Origin: Papilionanthe hookeriana x Papilionanthe teres
Lineage: Eukaryota; Streptophyta; Magnoliopsida; Asparagales; Orchidaceae
Direction: 5' to 3'
Length of the DNA: 64,000 nt
Assembly: GCA_022702705.1 (NCBI GenBank)
Contig: CM040434.1
Location: forward strand, 60,691,022 to 60,755,021
Below are positions 45,210 through 56,572 of the stretch, piece after piece. A program made the translations under genes and the position numbers. Under the pieces are notes generated by a model. That model saw only the letters and a program-made list of their open reading frames with translations. It made no database searches and had not been told where the DNA came from. Numbering within the stretch: position 1 is the stretch's first letter; every line of letters starts with the position of its first letter.

Positions 45210-45608
45210 CTTGAAGTTATGTCGAGCTGACGACGTTGAACCAAGTGCTTTGTGGGAAGCAACCCACAGTTATTGCATTTTTGCTTTGTTTGATGTGTTA
45301 TTTATGTTTGTTTGTTACTTAATTAAGTCCTACCCTTCCTTAAATATCATTAACAACATTAAAGAAATAAATCGAATCGATGTTTGGAAAGAATTTGGAC
45401 AAAACAAAGTTTGGCAAAATTTGAACTGGTGTCGAACGACGTTGTTATCAGCGCTGGACCGTGCCACTGTTCAGAAAACAATTTTTCATCTTTAAATTCA
45501 AGTTTTGGCAGTTCTAGGAGGCAATTCTTCCACTTGAACTCCCATAAACCGCTCCTAGGCGTAGGAACTACCAGAAGAACGAAAAGGAAGATCCTAAATC
45601 TCGTCCAA
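45210..45608 (+). other. Integrase-to-ORF1 spacer of element C
   Basis: Carries the Athila post-integrase phrase GTCGAGCTGACGACGTTGAA, then GTGGGAAGCAACCCACAG (45221-45272; GTGGG...CCCAC can pair). A GC-rich cassette (GAACGACGTTGTTATCAGCG then CTGGACCGTGCC) lies at 45433-45465, about 145 bp before the ORF1 ATG. Confidence 0.7.
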
Positions 45609-46771
45609 ATGGATTCAGACTCGATAGAAACTTCAAGATTTCAAGTTTTCAACCATAGAAAGTTTGTCAGTTTCAAAGCACAATGTCTATTTAACAAGAA
45701 TATCTCAAAGATAAGTTTGATTAAGAGCAAGGCTTTGTGAATCGAGGTATGAATTCTCCTACTACTGAAATTAATGAAATCATTATTCAGAGATGTTGGG
45801 CAGTGCTATGTTATACTACTACTGCCGTAGTTGTCCCGGTTGTGAAGGAGTTTTAAGCAAATCTTCATGGAATATACCAAGGATCAAGTTATGTGCGAGG
45901 TAGGTTTGCAACATTTACTCTTGCAAAGATTAATGATTTATACATGATTGAGAATGTGTCGATCTACCACTATTCCAACTTTACCTCAACGAAGGACAAT
46001 ATGAATAATATATACAGATATCTAACATATGAAAGTGATGATCGGGAGATAAGAGATAGCAGGTATGTAAGTTTTTCGACCACACTTTTTAATCCTACGT
46101 CAAAGTACCTACATTATTTCATATGTGCAAAATTACTCCCAACTATGAAAATCAGTAAATTAACTCAGGAGTGTGCTATTTTGAACTATTGTATTCAAAT
46201 GGGGATGCCTATTGATGTTGGTTCAATAATTGTTAAATCTATTTTTGGATTGATTGTTCATGTATCAAAGTATGGGCTTACACATCCTTCCACCATATTT
46301 CTCCTCTGCAGTCAATCAAAATTGCCATATGAGAATTGGGAAAGAGTACTTCTACCTTGGAAGCCTATAGGCCCAGCAGATGAACATAGTAACCTGGAAG
46401 TTGGTGATATGAATGACTTGAGCATCATTGAAGATCAACCATCTCAGAGGTCGACACCTATCCCTCCTTACTTTCCTGAAATTTCACAGATCATCTTGAA
46501 GAAAATTAAGAAATTGGAGAAGGAAGTTCAACACATGATGAATGCAATCAACAATCTATCTGACTTCTTTGATCATCTGGATTAGAGAATGAAGAAGCAC
46601 TTTGATCACTCTAGGTATCTCGAAGGAAGTTTGACACTGTTGATGAAAAGGAAAGGTTGGATTGAGAAGGATTCTACCGAAGAATTCTCGTTTCATCTAT
46701 TCTATAATATATTCGTTCACGCTTAATCAATTGGAGATTTAAGAGTTGATGATAGTTCTAAGGAACAATGA
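45609..46771 (+). pseudogene. Env-position ORF1 of element C ('putative plant transposon protein' family)
   Basis: The ATG at 45609 gives MDSDSIETSRFQVFNHRKF. After a one-base frameshift near 45738 come TTTAVVVPVVKEF, ANLHGIYQGSSYVRGRFATFTLAKINDLYMIENV (230-codon open part from 45893), HYFICAKLLPTMKISKLTQECAILNYCIQMGMPIDVGSIIVKSIFGLIV, YENWERVLLPWKPIG, then a low-complexity tail and a coiled-coil-like KIKKLEKEVQHMMNAINNL. It ends DDSSKEQ. The family is widespread after integrase in Athila-like elements; its function is unknown and its 'env-like' status unproven. Confidence 0.75.
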
Positions 46772-47584
46772 AGACTTGATTATTTTATTTTTGTGTTTGT
46801 GTATTTGAACTGATTTCTTTATTTTGCTTTGCTTGGATTTTATATTTGGACTTGCTTTCTTGTTTAGTTTTCAGCGTTATTGTGTTGTAGTTGTGAGCGA
46901 CACTGAATTTTAGAATTTTATGGCTTGCTGATGTGTAGTGTTTAGTGTTATTTGTATGTGTTTTTAATTTAGATTTTAAATATGAAAGTGATGTTTTGTG
47001 TTGTTTGTGTTTAGAAATATCATTTGACATGGCTTTAGTATGTTATTCAATGCTTAATTGGACTAATTAGACGTCGAAGCGGGCTTGAAAAGATCAAAAT
47101 TGCAAAAGAAAGTCGGAAGCCCAGTTTTTGAACTGGAGCTGAACGACATTGTCACCAGCATCGGACCACGCCAAAAGATAGTGGGTTTCGCCATAAGAGC
47201 AGAAAATAGACCAGAAAAAGGCCCTAAACTCCAAATTTTTGAAATTTAACCCTGGGACCCGGCATTTTTGCCCAAACCATCGTCTTCTACCTCCAGCTAA
47301 GGCCGATTTTTGCAACTAGGGCTCATTAGCATTTGGATTTGAAGCAATTTCGTGGCCGGAAATCTTTGGATTTCATCTCCTCTTGGTAAGAGCTACACTT
47401 TAACCTAGATTTTTTTATTTTGATCATGAAAATCTCCTACATTAGGAAGATTTGAATTTTGAGGTTTTTAGAGAAAATTTGGAGATTTTTCATGGTATTT
47501 GAGTTCTTATCTATTTAAATTTACCTGGAGTCCATTACATTGCAATTTTGAAATTGATTTGGATAAATTTGATATTTTAGATAA
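46772..47584 (+). other. Spacer between ORF1 and ORF2 of element C
   Basis: Non-coding. It holds a GC-rich cassette at 47137-47172 (GAACGACATTGTCACCAGCA then TCGGACCACGCC). The antisense frame 46785-47030 is not accepted as a gene. Confidence 0.65.
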
Positions 47585-48567
47585 ATGGCTCCAAGAATGG
47601 CTAAGGGCAAGATAAAATTTGATTACGATGAGAATAAATTTGTGAATTTCAAGGCTTATTCTCGCTTTAGTACATTTCTTAGCAATAAGAAATGTATTCA
47701 AGAGAAAGCCTTTGAAAATCCTAGAGGTATGGTTGAAGAACTAATTGCGAATTTTCAATAAGAAATTTTCTGTTATTTCACTACTGAAGCGATGTTGGGG
47801 ATTGTGAGAGAGTTTTATGCAAATTTGTATTACTTTGAGAGCGAATATATCCTGGTTAGAGGACAAATGGTTGAGTTTACCCCTACCTGCATCAATTCAT
47901 TTTATCAGTTGAGAGAAACCTTTTTATGTGAATACAAAAATTTTCCTATTACTAACGAAGCATTGGGTACGATTACGAACTTTTAAACTGATGGAAAAGG
48001 GTAAGGAAAGATTAAACATAAACAAAAAGTTAATTTCCCCTTTCTACTTTGAATCCTGTATCGAAAGCCTGACACTATTTCATTTCTGCAAGACTTTTAC
48101 CTACCAGCCATCACAGCGAGGTTACTGTAGATAGAGCTGTTTTGAATTACTGTATTTAGAACATGAAGAATATTAATATTGGGGCTATTATTCATAAGAG
48201 TATTTTGACAAGTTCAAAAGGAGAGACTACAGGTGGACTGGGACACCCCAGCCTGATTCATGCCTTGTGTATTCAGTCAGGTGTAGCAACTGAAGATAAT
48301 GATGAGGTAGTCCATCCCCTGAAGCGCATTAATAAACTAAATTTGAAAACTTATGAAGCCCATGTCGAATGGAAATGGAGTAAGAAAGCTGATGAACCTT
48401 CTTCTAGCCATGAGAGACAGTCTACATCGACGGAACCAACTCCGCATGATGTTATGGATCAGTTAGAAAGGTTGAACAATAGAGTAGAAGGGCTAGAAAC
48501 AAGGAATAAAATAAATGATGATTATCAAGTGCAGTGGCGAGAATATGAGATAGCTTATCATGAAGCA
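47585..48567 (+). pseudogene. Env-position ORF2 of element C, truncated by D2
   Basis: The ATG at 47585 opens MAPRMAKGKIKFDYDENKFVNFKAYSRFSTFLSNKKCIQEKAFENPRGMVEELIANF. Then follow FCYFTTEAMLGIVREFYANLYYFES, YILVRGQMVEFTPTCINSFYQLRE, and after frameshifts INIGAIIHKSILTSSKGETTGGLGHPSLIHALCIQSGVATED and HDVMDQLERLNNRVEGLETRNKINDDYQVQW. It shares the domain order REFYAN - VRG...F - I...I - GHP with ORF1, so the two are diverged copies of one family. The last shared residues before D2 are EYEIAYH. Confidence 0.7.
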
Positions 48568-51500
48568 TGTCGGCATATTTTTAGGTTTGTGTTGTACTTT
48601 AGAAAACGGTGTCGCCTAAAAGAAATTGTCAGCAAATTTTAGATTTTAAATTTAATTTAAATATATATATATATATATATAATTTGAAAGTAGCATTTGA
48701 TTTTGAAAATAATTTTAAGTTTGAAAACTTTAAGATATGAAATAAAACCGACGTCACATTCCAAATAGTTTATATAAATGAGCGCCACATCACAAGCTGT
48801 GTATCTATCCCGAAGAATAGACACACTACTTGATGGTGGGGCTCGATTAAATAAACTAGAAGATTTGTGACATCCGTTTGGTCTGCGAACCAAGTTTATA
48901 AGCAGACAAGTTCCCCTGTTTAATATAAAGAATTAAACAGGGTTTATATTATCTGGGTTCTTAAAGTTCCCTATAAGGGCAAGTGCCTATAGTTAATTAC
49001 ATCTTAAATGACGGGAATCATTTAAGAAAACTCTCGATAATGATCAGTGGTTTTGCTCTCAAGAATTTCAAAGTTTAAGGTTTCAAAGGATTGAATTTTG
49101 GAAATTTCTAAAGGGATTAGCTCGAATTTGGAACAGTTTATTTTAAGAATCCAAAGAAAGAAACGTAGGAGGAGCTGAGGATCCAAGAAGAATCTTGAAA
49201 ACTTCCTAAACTATCCTATTGTTTGGTTTAGATTTGGGAGTTTATTTAATGTTGCAATCCTGCCAATTTTATTTATTTAGGTCTTATATTCGTATGATAT
49301 AATCACACAAATAGCCTTGAAGATGTGAGGGTTTATGTCGTACTGAACAACTATCTCAAAGTCCTAAGACCGGTTAGGGCTCAATTTGCATAACATGATT
49401 ATGCAAATGCCTAACAAAAAGTTGAGGATTTATGTTGCACTAGGCAAAGTACCTCGAAATCCTATGGCTTGGTTATTTAACTCTAAGAAAGGTTTTGTTG
49501 AAGTAGACCCGAGTTTTGCTGATGACGATGGCCGTGCTGCCCACCATGCTCCGAGCTCCTTGTTGTTGCAGAGGTTTAGTTGTAGAATGTGAAAATCAGG
49601 AGATGAGAGAAGTGTTTTGGTTTAGAAATCTTAAAATCCAAATATTTTTAATATTTTAATTAAAACAAATCTTAAAGTTGTTTAAACAGAACCGATTAAG
49701 ATCCCACGGTTTCGTCATCCTGTCACCGTTATTTTCATTGAATTCACTTAGTCCAGATGAATTTGCTAAACTCAACTGAATGAGTTCTACACTTTCATTT
49801 AGACTGTGAGAATTCCCGTTAGCAACACGTGAGTTACATCATCCGAGGTATTCCCGATCATTCAACGAGACGTTTTAATTTAGTTATAATTTTAGTTTTG
49901 TTGTTCTGTTTGTGATTAAATTTTAAGTTGTTTTATATTTTGAAATGTTGTGGAGGTAAATTTTATCTTGTGGTGACTTTTAATTTAGTTCTGGTTTCAG
50001 TTTTGTGGCTATCCTAGAAGGTTTCAATTTTCATGCAACAATCTTGTTTAACATGCATGAAAAAGTAAAGTACAGTGCATGTAAGTAAATTGCAATAAAG
50101 TAAATTGCAATAAAATAAAAGCGTACCTGGAGGGTTTTCCCGTCATCCCAAGATGCACTTAAAACACATGTTAAGGCATATTTCAACAAGTACCTAGGTA
50201 AAGCTAAGGGAAGGGCTTTGGTTGTCTACCAAATTCCTAATCCTATTGCTAGTCATCTCCTATGACGTCTAGGTTCTTGTGTTTTATTTTAGGATGATTT
50301 TCTTCATCAAAGAACAATTAAATTCAATTGTTCTTCTAAAACATCTCATCATATTGAGAAAGTGCTTAGGACGAGTCCTAAACATCTTTTCAATATTTCC
50401 GAGATCATTTTGAGCCCAAGTAAATTTAGTTGCACAGGTGAATTAATCATCCAGGAATTTAGTTAAACTTTGTCTCTCACTCAGTGAACTTGGGTATTTG
50501 ATTACCTGATGAATGAAGTGACATCTCACTTAGTACTCTATTTAAGAGTTATAATAATTAAAGCCCTTAAAGACAAGTTGGTTTGTTGAGAATTTTAATC
50601 ATTCTTAATTTAAAGTTTGAGTTAATGGTTTAAAGTGATTTAATTTAATTATGAGGTTTTTATTAATAATTTTAAGTTTGGAATAGTGTTCAAATTATTT
50701 TTTGGTTTAAATCTTTATACTTTAGGTAATCTTAATATTTTAAATTTGTTTTACTTTTATTATTGAATGATGTTAACTTAATTTAATTTAAATTTGATTT
50801 AATTAAATTTAATTTAAATATTTTTAATTTAGCTTAACTTAATTGTTAAAATGTTAATTTAATTTAATTTTTACTTAATTTAATTTAATTTAATTTAATT
50901 TAATTATTAAACTATTTAATATTTTGAACTTTTTTTCTAATTTAAGGGTTATTTATTTTTTTTAATTTTTAATTTACTTAGTTTGCATTATCATTTTAAT
51001 CCTAATTAAAAGTAAAATATTTTTGAAGTGATTTATTTAGGGATTTTTTTTATTAAAGGATTAATATCCTCTCAAGTTATATCCTTATTTTTAATAATTG
51101 AAATTTTTATTATTCTTCCAAAAATTTAAATTATTTAAATAATCAAAGTTTCATTTTTTATTAAAAGTGATTAATGGGTTCCTACCCTTTTAAATTTCCC
51201 AAAGTTTCAATCATCCAAGAAAGATAAAATCAAATATTTTACCCTCTATTTTAATTAAACCTAAAATTTTAATAAAGGGGTTTAAATTCTTTAATTACTA
51301 ATATGTCCTTTTAAGCTTATTTATTTCATAACTCACTAAATTGAGTTCAAATGAACTTGAAATTTTTATGTCACTTCACTCACATGTCAATTAAGACATT
51401 AGAGGAGAAAATGTGATTTTTCTGAATTTAATTTATTTATATATTTATTTTTAATGCAAAATAGGAATTTTCAAGGAAAATTCAACAACATGACCAAGGA

Positions 51501-54500
51501 AAGCTTTATGTCCTTAAAAAAATTATGGGATGTTCCTAATAACTAGAGGACCACTTGGACCAATTTTTGTGATTTTTTGAATTATATTATATTTATTATA
51601 ATTATTTTGATTTTTAGAGTATTAATTAATTATAAAATAAAATTAATGTTGAAAAATAGATTTTATATTTTTTCTAAAACTCTCTGACCTCAAGGAGTTC
51701 AGAGAAATAAATTTTACAATTTTCAAATTTTTATTTGATTTATTGGAATTAATTTAGTGAAAAGGTTGGAAAATACATTTTTTAATATTAAAAGTTGTTT
51801 TAAGCATTTGAAATTCAATATCTTTACTTTGAGACTTGGGAAAAATATTTGGTTTGTTTCTAAGTGATTAGGAGTCAAAATATGACATTTTTATGTTTTT
51901 TAATATTTTTATGATTTTTATTATTTATTAATTAGATAAAATATTAAAATATGATTAAAAATAAAAAATTTTAGAAAATTCCAATTTTAATTTTTATAGA
52001 CTTCTCTAATATCAGAGAGCCCACAAAACCAATTTGGTGAATTTTTTAAATGTATTTTTGGAGTTATGAATTTTTAAAGTTTAATTTTGGTTATGTGACT
52101 TAATTAATTCATTTAGTGGGGCTAAACATTTTCAAGTGATATCAATTTTTTATATGAGGTTCCTCTAATCCTAAAGTTTAGTAGAAAATTATTTTCAAGT
52201 TATTTTGATGTGTGGTTAATCCTAATTAATTAAAATTTCATTTTAAGGTTTTGGCCGAATTAGAGTTTGTTTGATTGAAATAAATCATGAGATAATTTTT
52301 TAATGTTTCTCTGGTCAAAGGGAACATACTCAAATTTTTCTAGATTTTTCTAAGTAACATGGTAATTTTTATAATTATTATAGGAAATCTGAAGCATAAT
52401 ATTAAAAAATAGATAGCTCATCATGGAAATCTTTCCTAACTTTGGAAAAATCAGGAAAGATCAACCATTATTCATAGAATAACAAATAAAAATTTTAAGT
52501 TATGGTGAAGCTCCTACATGCTAGAAGAATTAAAATATTGAAAACACTATTTAATTAATTAAAAATAAAATATGCCATGGGGGTTGATTAGTGGGTTCAA
52601 AATATGTGTTTAGGTGGAGGGGAGGTCAGAGTTTGATTTTGGTGCAATCAATTTGGGATTGCTATGTGTAAAGTCAAGGATTTAAATGGCATGGGTGTAA
52701 GAAGCATTTTTGGTCCAATTTAGGTCAATTCATGGTTTTGGCTTAGTTCACTCACCAAGGCTTGATTTGGGTTGTTGTGAGATCATTTGGGTCAGCTTCA
52801 CATGTGTGGTGAAGTCCCCATCCAAGGTAAGGTGGCCAATTTTGGTTAAAGTGTATCATTGATGGGGTTAAAAAAGGTTTAGTGAAGGCTTAGGAAAGGC
52901 TCCCCTCTTCTTGCCATATGTGGCATGGTGAGGTGGAAAGACCTCCCCATGGCTTGCATATTGCTTATGCATGGCTCCATGGCTTCATTTGGCTTGCTCA
53001 TAGCTTGGGAAAAGGTTGGCTCACTTGCATGGAAAAGGGTTATTTAGAATTTTGAAAACTTTGGATTCCTTTGATGGGATTTGTCATGATGCTACAAATG
53101 GGTTGATTTCAAGAAGGTTTAAGACTTTGGTCAAATAGGATTATCAAATGAATGATGAAGAAAATGTTTCATGTGGGCTTGGGGATGGATTTTGGGCTTT
53201 TGAATTTGATGGAAAGTGGGCTTTTAAAGGCTTTATGGAAGTGGGCTTTTAAGTTTGAAAACAAATTGGTGGATGGAGATTTTGTGAAATATTAGGCTAA
53301 AAAAATGTTGGGTTTAGTTTAGGAGTGTGTCATGAGTGATTTGGAGAAGGTTTGGTGTCATTTGGAATTGAAATAGGTTTAATTTGGGCTTTTTTGGTAA
53401 TGGGGCCCAAAATGGAATTGGGCTAACTTTGGCTATCTTGGGTTAATGTTGGTTTAAGATTGGATTTGATGTAAAATTAATGTTGAGAAATGTTTAGGGG
53501 AGTGTTATAAAGAGTTTTCAACTTTGGTTGGGCTTTGATTTTGGGATTTGGGCCTATTTGGGTTAGGTTTGGGTTTAGGCCAATTTAGGGGATTTACGCT
53601 TCAAATTGAAATTGGATCCAGATGTTAATCACGTTGGGCATGGGTTTGGTCTAGATTGATATTAGGGATATGGAATTGAAGTTTATAATTGAATTGGACC
53701 AAAATTGAGGTCAATTGGGGTGGTTTGGTTTGACATTGGGCTCACTTTAGGTTTAAAATGGATAAAATTGGGGTTTTTGGTAAAAGTGAGTTAAATTAAC
53801 AAAATTGACTTATGGTGTAGTTGAACAAAATGAAATTGGGAATATTTGTAATTTTTAAGAATTTTTTGGGAATTTTCGGAATTTATGGAATTTTTTGCTA
53901 AGAAGGGCATCTTGGGTATTTGGAGGGTACTGGGGGTATTTTTGGAAATTTTGGTATATTTGGCTATGGATGATCAATTTGAGTGGGGGAAATGTTTAGT
54001 ATTGATTTTGAGGAATTTTGGGTAATTTAGGTGATTTTGCAAATTTTGGGTAGTTTCAAGGGCATTTGGTAGGGTTAGTGGGTGTAGGGCCCCGAGGGTC
54101 AAAAATTGAAATTTTGGAAAAATAAAGATTGATCAAATTTGAGTATAATGGAATCACTTTGGTTGAGCCATGAAGCCATATCAAACCCATAAGAGCCATG
54201 AGAGGACTCATTTGAGGCATTCACTATGTTGTTCCTAACCCTCTTAGCCAAGGGCCTAGGGGTTAAGGTCCATCCATATGAATTACTTACATGAGTCAAG
54301 AAGTCAAGCTAGGTATGAATGGTTTTAGGATTTGGAATGTGTGTGAAAGTGTAATGTGTGCAGGTCAACCCTCACCGGACCAGTGCCACCTGTGGTAGTC
54401 TAAGGCCAAAGAGTCCTATAGGGAACTCATCTTTTAAACCTCCACATTTGATCTTAACCCTCCAAGTGAATTAGGGCTTTACAATCAGGCATGTGGGGTT

Positions 54501-54800
54501 TGCAGGGAGTTAAGAGGTGTTTAAATTTCTAAATGGTGGGTGCCATCTCTAATCCTCTAGGATAGTCAAAGGGAAAGCCTAAGGCTAGATCCTAAGTACT
54601 AAGGAGAGAGAAGAGAAAAAACCTCATCAAAAATGAGGTCATCAAATGGACCCTCAATAGGTGTGGTGTGTTAACCAAGCACAACGCGTGTATTGGTGTT
54701 GACCAAAGAGATCAACAAAATCAACACAGACGTCTAAGTGACACACTTAGAACGGACTAGAAACAAATTTCCGATGGGGAGTATCGAGTATATATCCAAG
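48568..54800 (-). mobile_element. 3' LTR of D2
   Basis: The left edge TGTCGGCATATTTTTAGG is shared with 61385. For at least the first 2.6 kb it is collinear with the right LTR (GGTCGCCTAA.., TGTGTATCTATCCC.., GACATCCGTTTGGTCT, GGTTAGGGCT, GATGACGATGGxCGTGCTGCCCACCATGCTCCGAGCTCC). The remainder is collinear with D1 inverted. The right edge is uncertain by about 80 bp. It contains (AT)n at 48660-48682 and AATTT-rich repeats at 50760-50910. Confidence 0.8.
48914..49026 (-). promoter_or_regulatory. Stem-loop trio near the LTR 3' end (D2 left copy)
   Basis: In element sense: CTTAAATGA-TTCCCG-TCATTTAAG (49003-49026), CTATAGGCAC/GCCCTTATAG (48971-48992, decayed) and CCCTGTTTAAT/ATTAAACAGGG (48914-48942, perfect 11-bp stem). 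Confidence 0.6.
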
Positions 54801-55009
54801 ATTGGAGATCCCTAAACTCTCGCTGGGGAATAGAAAAAGAGGTGAATTCCAGATCATAAGTTTTAATGTTTAAGTTTAGGTTTTGATTTAGATTTCATTT
54901 CACTTTCTGTTTTAAGTTTTAATGTGTAAGTTTAGGTTTTGATTTGTTCTGAGTTTCAATTTTGATTGAGGTTTAATTTAAAATCAATTCAAGGAAATCC
55001 GGATTTGAA
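54801..55009 (-). other. Non-coding junction between 3' LTR and 37-bp array
   Basis: Contains GTTTTAATGTxTAAGTTTAGGTTTTGATTT twice (about 54860 and 54915). No ORF. The PPT should lie here but I could not assign it with confidence. Confidence 0.4.
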
Positions 55010-55832
55010 ATGAGAATTGGAACCTAGGTTCCAACCTCGGGACCGCGAAGAGAACTGGAATTTAGGTACCAGCCTCGGAGTGAGAATCAGAGTTTAAGTA
55101 TCGATTGAAAAGGATGAGAATCAGAATTTAGGTACTGATCTCGAAATGAGAACTGGAATTTGGTACCAGTCTTGAAAGGGAAAATTGAAATTTAGTATCA
55201 ATCTCAGAAAGAGAGTCGGAATTTGGAACCAACCTCGAAAGGAGAGAACTGGAATTTGGTACCAGTCTCGAAGGTTTAATGAGAAATGGAAACTGGTTCC
55301 AATCTCGAAGATTTAATGAGAAATGGAAACTGGTTCCAATCTCAAAGATTTAATGAAAAATTGAAATTGGTTCCAATCTCGAAGATTTAATGAGAATTGG
55401 AAACTGGTTCCAATCTCAAAGATTTAATGAGAATTGGAAACTGGTTCCAATCTTGAAGATTTAATGAGAAATGGAAACTGGTTCCAATCTCGAGGATTTA
55501 ATGAGAAATGGAAACTAGTTCCAATCTCGAGGATTTAATGAGAAATGGAAACTGGTTCCAATCTCGAGGATTTAATGAGAAATGGAAACTGGTTCCAATT
55601 TCAAGGATTTAATGAGAAATGGAAACTGGTTCCAATCTCAAGGATTTAATGAGAAATGGAAACTGGTTCCAATCTCGAAGATTTAATGAGAAATGGAAAC
55701 TGGTTCCAATCTCGAAGATTTAATGAGAAATGGAAACTGGTTCTAATCTCAAAGATTTAATGAGAAATGGAAACTGGTTCCAATCTCGAGGATTTAATGA
55801 GAAATGGAAACTGGTTCCAATCTCGAAGATTT
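55010..55832. repeat. Tandem array, 37-bp unit, 15 regular copies plus degenerate units
   Basis: TTTAATGAGAAATGGAAACTGG plus TTCCAATCTCGAAGA repeats every 37 bp from 55275 (55275, 55312, 55349, 55386, 55423, 55460 ...) to 55832. From 55010 to 55274 the same theme (GGAATTTxGTACCAGTCTCG) recurs with variable spacing. Each unit contains an imperfect dyad TGGAAAC-T-GGTTCCA. 3'UTR tandem arrays are common in Tat elements. Confidence 0.95.
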
Positions 55833-56572
55833 ATTTGTATGAAGAGGGACCCAATCCCATGCCATCAGAACCAAATCGAACAAAGTTCATGGCTCCGTGT
55901 CAATAGAACTAGTCGATCCTCTAACACGCAGAGAAAAGATTTAAAAAGAACTTGTAAGTTTACCAAGTTGAAAAGACTCGACCTGGTGACAAGTCAAGAA
56001 AAAGATTTGAATTTCAGAAGAGTTTCAAACAGATTTCGTTTTGAAGAATAATTGAAGGATTCAGACCGAAGGATTCAGATCGAAGGATTCAGATCGAGAT
56101 TTAAATTCATTTCGTTCCTTTTGGTGATTCAATTTCAAAAATATTTGGAGTTCGTATCAGTTTAGAATTTATTTTTACATTTAGATTTTTTAAAGAGTTC
56201 TCGTCTATTTTCATTTTTCCTTTGTTCTTTGCTCGAAGTTATTTTAATTTAATGGCGTTTCCCAGTCAATTTGCACAAAAAAGAGGTGAAGGCAAAACAT
56301 GACATGGCCACTTTCATTCCAATCTTGTTGAAAATACATCATACATCTTTATCCAAAACATGATGATATTTTCTTTGAGAATTTAATATCTCATACAATC
56401 CATATAAATCCAAAACGGATTGCGTAAGATTCTTCAAGTTCCTTCTAAAAGCAGCTGTCAAAATCCATGTCTGAATTGTGAGATACATGGACAATAACAT
56501 CACCTTCCAAGTCATCCTTGGCAGAAATGCCGTATGGATGTGCATTGGAGGTGTGCTTATCTCCCATGTAAC
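55833..56572 (-). other. 3'UTR of D2 between AlkB and the array
   Basis: No recognisable coding sequence. A short tandem GAAGGATTCAGAxC (three copies) lies at 56053-56098. The open frames at 55767-56051 (+) and 56339-56545 (-) have no domain; the first partly overlaps the array. Confidence 0.5.

Larger units (their letters stand above)
37794..48567 (+). mobile_element. Element C: Athila-like Ty3/gypsy retrotransposon, 3' end cut by D2
   Basis: Has 5' LTR, PBS for tRNA-Asp, gag, protease, RT, RNase H, integrase (with a 344-bp partial duplication), env-position ORF1 and the first part of ORF2. Same family as element A, with which it is collinear. It diverges from A abruptly after ATGAGATAGCTTATCATGA (about 48548-48563), where D2 begins. 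It is inserted in the 3'UTR of B. Stops and frameshifts are scattered through all genes. Confidence 0.9.

Noticed and set aside
48657..48893. 78-codon minus-strand ORF
   Set aside because: It ends in an (AT)n microsatellite translated as repeating IY, lies in LTR sequence, and is not conserved as an ORF in the right LTR.
55275..55832. 37-bp array resembling heat-shock elements or CRISPR repeats
   Set aside because: It lacks the alternating nGAAn/nTTCn pentamers of heat-shock elements and has no spacers. It fits the 3'UTR arrays of Tat elements.
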